Assembly: GCF_016714285.1 (NCBI RefSeq)
Contig: NZ_JADJNN010000042.1
Location: forward strand, 124,001-188,000
DNA from: Nannocystis sp.
GTDB lineage: Bacteria > Myxococcota_A > Polyangia > Nannocystales > Nannocystaceae
Reading direction: 5' to 3'
Length of the DNA: 64,000 nucleotides
Shown here: piece by piece, positions 59,519 to 64,000 of the stretch
Position numbering within the stretch: position 1 is the first letter of the stretch
Layout of the letters: every line of letters begins with the position of its first letter
Made by a program: the position numbers and the translations under genes
The notes under the pieces: model-generated
Told to the model about the DNA's origin: nothing
The model's input: the letters and a program-made list of their open reading frames with translations, nothing else
Databases searched by the model: none

Positions 59519-60910
59519 ATGCCGATCGAACTCCACTCCAAGATCTTGCGCGGGGTCAGCGACCTTCAGCGCGTCGCCACGGGTGAACTGGTCCTCGTCC
59601 GCGGCGCCCGCGGGGAGGGCGTGCGCGCCATGCAGCGCGGCCTCCTCGCACTCGGCTACGCGCTGCTCGGCGGCGCCGACGGGGTCTTCGGTCGCTCGAG
59701 CGAGTCGGGGCTGCGCAGCTTTCGCGAGCTTCACCTCCGCTTCGCGGCGGCGGTGCTGGACGCGGCGACCCTCGCGCTCCTCGACGCGTCGCTGGTCCGC
59801 GCCGAGGCGGTCGCCAGCTATACGCTGGTCAACCCGCGCTTCGCCGCGGACCCGCAGCTCGTGCGCCTCCTGCAGGGGCGCGCGCCGCTGCCTCGCCGCG
59901 GGGACGCGGTCACCCGGGTCCAGAAGGCGCTGCTCGACCTCCTGTTCTCGCTGCCCCGCTTCGGCGCCGACGGCTCGCTCGGCGACGAGAGCCGCGAGGC
60001 GCTGCGCCAGTTCCAGTGCTGGCAGCGGATCCGCCCCGGCGGCGAGGCGACGCCGCTGACGCTGATGGCGCTCGACCAGCTCGCGCCAGCGCCGGAGCAG
60101 CGGATCACGCGGTACCCCGAGTACGACAGGTTGATCCGCGACGGCTGGCTGACGGTCACCGTGGCGATCGGCTACGACGAGGACAGCAACGACCTGCGCG
60201 AGCTCAGCGAATTCCGCACCGGTCTGGTCGGCGACGGCTTCACCCGCTCCGGATCGACCGCCGAGGACGCCGTCCACACCTACAGCCGGGCGCTGATGAT
60301 CCCGGGCCACACCGGCGGCATGCGGGTGCGGCTGGTCTCGCGCCACACCGCGGACCCCGAGGAGCGCTACGCCGACGGCCTCGTCCAGGATTCGGTGTGC
60401 CTGTACGCGGGGCACGCTCGCTACGGCACCGGCCCTGACTTCGACCCGATCGAGTCGACGGCGGAGAACTTCGTCATCGGTGTCGGCGCGCCGCAGCACC
60501 TGAGCGGCGAGCTCGAGCCCGGCTACGACCCGCACATGAACCAGATCCTCCGCGGCGTGCCCAACGATCTGATCACCCGCCGCTTCGACCCCGAGCGCTA
60601 TCAGCTGTGGGCCTTCGTCGGCTGCACGACCCGGCATTATCTCGACGAGCTGCGCACGCTGGTCGCGGGCAAGCGCAGCGACAACCTCGACCTGATCGTC
60701 TCGACCCGGCCGCTCTATTGGAGCGACAGCGGGTACTACCCGCTGGCGATCATTCGCGGCCTCCTGCGCGGCCAGAGCATCAACGCGATCACCGCGGCGA
60801 TGTGCGCCCAGGCGGTGGCGACCGAGAAGAGCCTCGGCATCGAGAAGACCGGCGACGCCTTCTTCGGCGACGGCTTCGGGGACGACGCCCCGGCGTGGAC
60901 TCCGACCTGA
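59519..60910 (+). CDS. Double peptidoglycan-binding-domain protein with unknown C-terminal domain
   Basis: A 463-residue protein starting MPIELHSKILRGVSDLQ at 59519. Two PG_binding_1-like domains occur at ~30-85 (GEGVRAMQRGLLALGYALLGGADGVFG) and ~125-185 (AVTRVQKALLDLLFSLPRFGADGSLGDESREAL). The C-terminal ~270 residues (TVAIGYDEDSNDLRELSEF; YSRALMIPGHTGGMRVRLVSRH; VCLYAGHARYGTGPDFDP; WAFVGCTTRHYLDELR) are an unrecognised alpha/beta domain containing conserved-looking Gly-His and Asp-rich turns. No signal peptide. Possibly a cell-wall-directed enzyme or effector; not assignable. Confidence 0.7.
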   Translation: MPIELHSKILRGVSDLQRVATGELVLVRGARGEGVRAMQRGLLALGYALLGGADGVFGRSSESGLRSFRELHLRFAAAVLDAATLALLDASLVRAEAVASYTLVNPRFAADPQLVRLLQGRAPLPRRGDAVTRVQKALLDLLFSLPRFGADGSLGDESREALRQFQCWQRIRPGGEATPLTLMALDQLAPAPEQRITRYPEYDRLIRDGWLTVTVAIGYDEDSNDLRELSEFRTGLVGDGFTRSGSTAEDAVHTYSRALMIPGHTGGMRVRLVSRHTADPEERYADGLVQDSVCLYAGHARYGTGPDFDPIESTAENFVIGVGAPQHLSGELEPGYDPHMNQILRGVPNDLITRRFDPERYQLWAFVGCTTRHYLDELRTLVAGKRSDNLDLIVSTRPLYWSDSGYYPLAIIRGLLRGQSINAITAAMCAQAVATEKSLGIEKTGDAFFGDGFGDDAPAWTPT

Positions 60911-60945
60911 CGCAGGCAGGCGACGGCGGGCTCGCGCCGCCGAGC

Positions 60946-61944
60946 CTATGCGCCGAGGATCAGCGTGTGCCCCTCGGCGGGCACCTGGCGCTTGCTGTAG
61001 GCGGCGCCGTCGATCTTGAGGCCGGCCTCGTCGAGGAGTGTGATGATATCGCCGGTGTTCGCCAGGGCGAGGGGGGCCGCGACCGGGACCGCGACGGCCG
61101 CGCCCGGGGCGAGGATCCCGGTGAGCGGGCAGCGGGCCTTGCGATAGTCGGCGAGGCACCACCCGGCCAGGTCGACCGGCTCTGCGCCGGTGTTGAGCAG
61201 CGTGACCGTCTGCGCCTGGCCCCGCGGGGCGCGTAGCCTGGCGGCGACGATCCGCACGAGCCCGTCGCGGACGGCGGGCGCGGGGATGGTGTGCCCGGTG
61301 CCGTCGTCGGTGTGCAGCGCCTGCGACTGAAACGCGAGGAACACCGCGACCCAGCGCAGCGAGCGATCCGCCTGGGGGAAGCTCAGCAGCAGCCCGCCGT
61401 CCTGCCAGGGGCCGTCGTCGCCGGCGAAGCTCTTATCGTTCCCCTGATTCATGTGAATGTTGTGGATCCCGGCGCCCGGGAAGAACCCCATGTATTTGTC
61501 CTTCTGCGGCTCGGCCGACCACGGCTCGCCGAAGGCGTAGATATTCGCCGCGCCTTCGCCCATGACGCGCTGGGCCAGGGCGTCGAGCTGATCGTAGAGG
61601 TCGTTCGCGGGGCCGACCTCGGCGTAGGGCAGGACCTTCAGGCGCCGGGCGCCGAGCAGGTTGCCGCGGATGTAATCGAGCGCCATGCCACCAGGGCGAG
61701 ACTCGAGCTCGGTGAAGCCCGGCGGCAAGCGCTGCAGCGCCTCGGTGAGCGGGTGCTGAAAGTCATCGATGACGGCGAACATGAGCTCGGATGGCGCCAG
61801 CGCCGAACGAACATTGACCGCGGCGCGATAGTCGGCGACCTGGTCGATGATGCGAAGCTGGTGATGCGGCGAATTGCCTTGCCCCGCGAGCTGTTGCGTG
61901 ATGCGTCCCTTAAGAACCCCGTAACGTGCGAGCGGCATGGCCAC
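60946..61944 (-). CDS. DUF2278 (YukJ-like) protein with lamin-tail-like domain
   Basis: A 332-residue protein. Residues ~1-210 match DUF2278 (YGVLKGRITQQLAGQGNSPHHQLRI, DQVADYRAAVNVRSA, then GIHNIHMNQGNDKSFAGDDGPWQDGGLLLSF). Residues ~225-330 have the lamin tail domain (LTD) pattern: VTLLNTGAEPVDLAGWCLADYRKARCPLTGILAPGAAVAVPV and LANTGDIITLLDEAGLKIDGAAYSK. This DUF2278-LTD pair is a known combination in bacteria; its biochemical role is not established. The start ATG at 61944 could also be 61938 (MPLARYG). Confidence 0.85.
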   Translation of the reverse strand: MAMPLARYGVLKGRITQQLAGQGNSPHHQLRIIDQVADYRAAVNVRSALAPSELMFAVIDDFQHPLTEALQRLPPGFTELESRPGGMALDYIRGNLLGARRLKVLPYAEVGPANDLYDQLDALAQRVMGEGAANIYAFGEPWSAEPQKDKYMGFFPGAGIHNIHMNQGNDKSFAGDDGPWQDGGLLLSFPQADRSLRWVAVFLAFQSQALHTDDGTGHTIPAPAVRDGLVRIVAARLRAPRGQAQTVTLLNTGAEPVDLAGWCLADYRKARCPLTGILAPGAAVAVPVAAPLALANTGDIITLLDEAGLKIDGAAYSKRQVPAEGHTLILGA

Positions 61945-62016
61945 GAAGTACCGCGCCGGGTCGCCGCTGGCGCGTGCAGAACTTGCGTCGGGAAGCCGCG
62001 GCTGGACCGGCCACGC

Positions 62017-62166
62017 TCAGCTCAGGGCCGGGTCGCTCGGGATGTGGATCGGCGCGGGGCCAGGCGTGGGCACGTCGTCGGGCTGGGCCGGCTCGTCGGG
62101 GTCGGCGGGGTGGTCGGGCTCGATGGGACCGGACATGCGCGTGGACTTCATCACCGGAAGCATCAT
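62017..62166 (-). CDS. Short Pro/Asp-rich protein, candidate small gene
   Basis: An open frame of 49 codons on the minus strand, beginning at the ATG pair complementary to 62161-62166 and ending TGA at 62017-62019. It reads MMLPVMKSTRMSGPIEPDHP and continues PAD/DEPAQPDDVPTPGPAP, ending SDPALS. The acidic/proline composition is protein-like, unlike the Arg-rich shadows around. It lies 72 bp upstream of, and co-directional with, the DUF2278 gene. Without comparative data it is only a candidate; an internal ATG shortens it to 39 residues. Confidence 0.4.
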   Translation of the reverse strand: MMLPVMKSTRMSGPIEPDHPADPDEPAQPDDVPTPGPAPIHIPSDPALS

Positions 62167-62332
62167 CGGCGTTGCCGACGAAAATGTCGATGCCTGGCGC
62201 CCCCGGGCGCCAAAGCCGCGGCGAGATAATTCACCGTTGCGGCGCGCTTGCTGTCATCCTGTGGGTCTTGGCTCGCTGGGTAGGCTGTTCGGCCGGTGGC
62301 GTTCTTCGAAACTCGCCGAAAGGAAGTGCCTC

Positions 62333-62557
62333 ATGTCGATGTCCGAGATCGCTGACAATAAATGGGAAGTCCAGGCCGCCAAGGCCCCCGTCACCTCGTT
62401 CTCCGCGATCTGCCAGGTCCTGCTGATCGTGGGCTTCACCGGCATTTTCATCTACATCCTCCAGGGCTCGGCCGCCGGCATCTTCGGCGCCAAGCGTGAC
62501 GGCGGCATGACCGACAATTACGGCAAGATGACCAACGAGGCCTCGCCGAAGAAGTGA
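62333..62557 (+). CDS. Small single-pass membrane protein
   Basis: A 74-residue protein with ribosome site AAAGGAAG eight bases before the ATG at 62333. It has an N-terminal cytoplasmic part of ~23 residues (MSMSEIADNKWEVQAAKAPV), a membrane helix (FSAICQVLLIVGFTGIFIYILQG) and a Gly/Lys/Asp-rich tail of ~27 residues. No family recognised. Upstream genes are on the other strand, so it has its own promoter. Confidence 0.7.
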   Translation: MSMSEIADNKWEVQAAKAPVTSFSAICQVLLIVGFTGIFIYILQGSAAGIFGAKRDGGMTDNYGKMTNEASPKK

Positions 62558-62580
62558 CCCGGCCAGGCCGCGACCGTCGA

Positions 62581-63258
62581 TCAGCGAGCGGGCCGAGCTC
62601 GGCGACGGCGGGTCGCGCCCAGCACGAGCAGGCCGACCAGACCGCCGCTCGGCGCCGTCTGGCTGGCACATCCGCATCCGGCCTCGTCCCTGGACTCCTG
62701 GCCTGACGTACCGCTGCTGTCGGTCGCGTCCGAGCTCGCCGCTTCTCCGCCAGTCGGGTCGGGCGGGTCAGTCGTGGCGGGTGGGTCGGTCGTGGCGATG
62801 CTCGTGGTCTCATCGGGGCCGGCGTAGGTCGACGCGTCGGCGCTCGTGTTGCCGGTGGTCGTCCCGCCGCTGCTGGACGAGGAGGTCCCGGGGTCGGAGG
62901 TCGTCGTCCATGGCGAGATCGTGTCGGTCTCGTCAGGGCCCGAGTAGGTCGAGGCGTCGGGCGTCATGGTGGTGTCGTCGAGCGTCGTCCCGGTCCCGGT
63001 CCCGCTGGTCCCGGTGCTGCCGCTGGTAGCAGTTGTGGTGCCGCCCGTGGACGTGCCCGGGAGGTCGCGGAGCAGCCACGCCGCGTCCTCGTTGTCGTCG
63101 CAGGCGAGGGTCGTCAGACCGAGGCCGCAGACCAGGGAGGCCGCGAGCCAGCGCGGGGCGCCGACGCGGCGCTGCGCCGCGCCGCAGAACGGGCAGGTCG
63201 GATCCTCGACCTGAATGAGACACGCACAGGTGTGACAGTCCACCAGGACACGGGCCAT
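62581..63258 (-). CDS. MYXO-CTERM protein with N-terminal zinc-ribbon-like CxxCxC...CxxC
   Basis: A 225-residue protein. The N-terminal ~35 residues (MARVLVDCHTCACLIQVED, then CPFCGAAQRR) have a CxxCxC and CxxC set suited to zinc binding. A hydrophobic segment APRWLAASLVCGLGLTTLAC follows, then ~130 residues of Ser/Thr/Gly/Asp spacer that includes two near-identical DAST-Y-[SA]-GPDET blocks. It ends CGCASQTAPSGG, hydrophobic LVGLLVLGA, TRRRRARPAR. The architecture places a zinc-ribbon on one side of the membrane and a long surface spacer on the other. Unusual; function unknown. Confidence 0.7.
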   Translation of the reverse strand: MARVLVDCHTCACLIQVEDPTCPFCGAAQRRVGAPRWLAASLVCGLGLTTLACDDNEDAAWLLRDLPGTSTGGTTTATSGSTGTSGTGTGTTLDDTTMTPDASTYSGPDETDTISPWTTTSDPGTSSSSSGGTTTGNTSADASTYAGPDETTSIATTDPPATTDPPDPTGGEAASSDATDSSGTSGQESRDEAGCGCASQTAPSGGLVGLLVLGATRRRRARPAR

Positions 63259-63471
63259 GACGGGAGGGTAGCAACCACCCCGGCGATGCGCAGCAGTCGT
63301 GCCCGCGATCCGCGTCTCGATCGGGGTCTCGCTTGGTGCAATGATCGATGTCGGGTGCGCAGCGAATGCGCTTGAGATCGATGCGTGACCCTGCTGTGGG
63401 TGACGATCGCCGTGAAGTCTGCGCATATCGACGCGGCGAGGTCACGCTGGCGTGCGTGCGGCTCGGCGCCG

Positions 63472-64000
63472 TCACCCCGGCGGGCCACGCAGCGCCACGG
63501 CGCTCGCCACATGGCGGCGGCGATCCTCGCGGGCCCACACGCCGAGGCCCAGCGCGAGCCCGAGCGCGAGCAACAGCCACTGCGGCGTCGGAGCATCCTG
63601 TCCTTTGGGCCAGGTGTAGTGCAGGCTCCCTGGCGGGGCGGGCGGCAGGCCGTGGCGGGCGCGCAGCTCGTCGTCGAGCTGGGCGAAGGGCTCCGTGGCG
63701 CAGGTGATGCGGGTGATCGGCTGGGCCACCGCGCGGGCCCAGAAGTCGACCGGCCCTGGTGCGAGCGGATCGATCGCCGCGCTCATCCGCTCGAGGATCA
63801 CCGCGCGCGCCGGCTCGCGGTGCTCGAGCTCCCACCGGCGGCACAGCCAGCGCGCGTGCCAGGGCGCCAGCTCGGGTCGGGACAGGCTGATCGCGTCGTC
63901 GATCTTGCGCGACCGATCGTGACGCAGCGAGGGTCGCACGAGGTGGTGCTGGAGCTCGGTTCGCAGGTCGTGCTCGACGCCCGCGGCGTCGATGACACGC
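63472..64000 (-). CDS. Hypothetical protein with C-terminal membrane helix (5' end outside window)
   Basis: The frame is open from the right edge of the window to the stop at 63472-63474, giving at least 175 residues; the start lies beyond 64000. The translation near the edge (RVIDAAGVEHDLRTELQHHLV) continues the visible coding sequence naturally. Features: a basic/helical region, a GSLHYTWPKG stretch, then a membrane helix (WLLLALGLALGLGVWA) and an Arg-rich end. No family recognised. Confidence 0.65.
   Translation of the reverse strand, partial: RVIDAAGVEHDLRTELQHHLVRPSLRHDRSRKIDDAISLSRPELAPWHARWLCRRWELEHREPARAVILERMSAAIDPLAPGPVDFWARAVAQPITRITCATEPFAQLDDELRARHGLPPAPPGSLHYTWPKGQDAPTPQWLLLALGLALGLGVWAREDRRRHVASAVALRGPPG

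Overview
The window is very GC-rich DNA that most resembles a myxobacterium (Myxococcota), probably a Nannocystis-like member of the Nannocystaceae. This is inferred from content, not from a database search. The support is: many lipoproteins with a Ser/Thr/Gly/Asp-rich spacer after the lipobox; Cys-rich DUF4215 'myxo disulfide' repeats; several C-terminal Cys + membrane segment + Arg tails (MYXO-CTERM-like); a Ser/Thr kinase with the HRDVSPGN loop typical of these bacteria; and heavy third-position G+C. No rRNA, tRNA, CRISPR array, transposase or prophage integrase was seen.

Layout. 1-0.87 kb: the 3' end of an IgGFc-binding-like gene (minus strand) running into about 620 bp of almost pure C/G, which looks like assembly or base-calling noise. 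0.9-8.4 kb: secreted or lipid-anchored proteins (SGNH hydrolase, ConA-like protein, MBL-fold hydrolase), a tectonin-propeller protein with three Cys-rich modules, a SUKH-like protein, an AgmX-type energiser protein and a cupin. 8.4-26.6 kb: one minus-strand operon of 17 tightly packed genes encoding an extracellular contractile injection system (eCIS, Afp/PVC-like). In transcription order these are a DUF4255 terminator protein, two sheaths, tube, small chaperone-like protein, DUF6760 protein, second tube, Pro/Ala-rich protein, LysM hub protein, gpD-like hub, gp5-like spike, gp25, large baseplate protein, baseplate J-like protein, tail protein I-like protein, tail fibre and AAA+ ATPase. No tape measure or PAAR tip gene is recognisable. 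26.9-33.2 kb: VCBS lipoprotein, membrane protein, beta-helix protein, three small lipoproteins, and a matrixin metalloprotease carrying the same three Cys-rich modules as the tectonin protein.

33.2-46.7 kb: a repeat-bearing intergenic region, malic enzyme, Omp85-like porin, Ser/Thr kinase, a prokaryotic pentameric ligand-gated ion channel, and lspA divergent from a BlaI/BlaR1-like repressor-protease pair with a perfect palindrome over the lspA start codon. CBS, DUF3565-DUF1971 and HEAT-like proteins follow. 47.9-64 kb: secreted disulfide-repeat proteins, one with a fibrinogen-like domain; a propeller lipoprotein; a 1325-residue single-chain topoisomerase III-RecQ helicase fusion; an FAD monooxygenase; peptidoglycan-binding and DUF2278 proteins; and surface-anchored hypotheticals.

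Four genes (near 3.69, 4.19, 47.29 and 58.74 kb) are each split by a single-base frameshift in otherwise intact reading frames. With the poly-C tract this points to draft-quality sequence, so true pseudogenisation should not be assumed.
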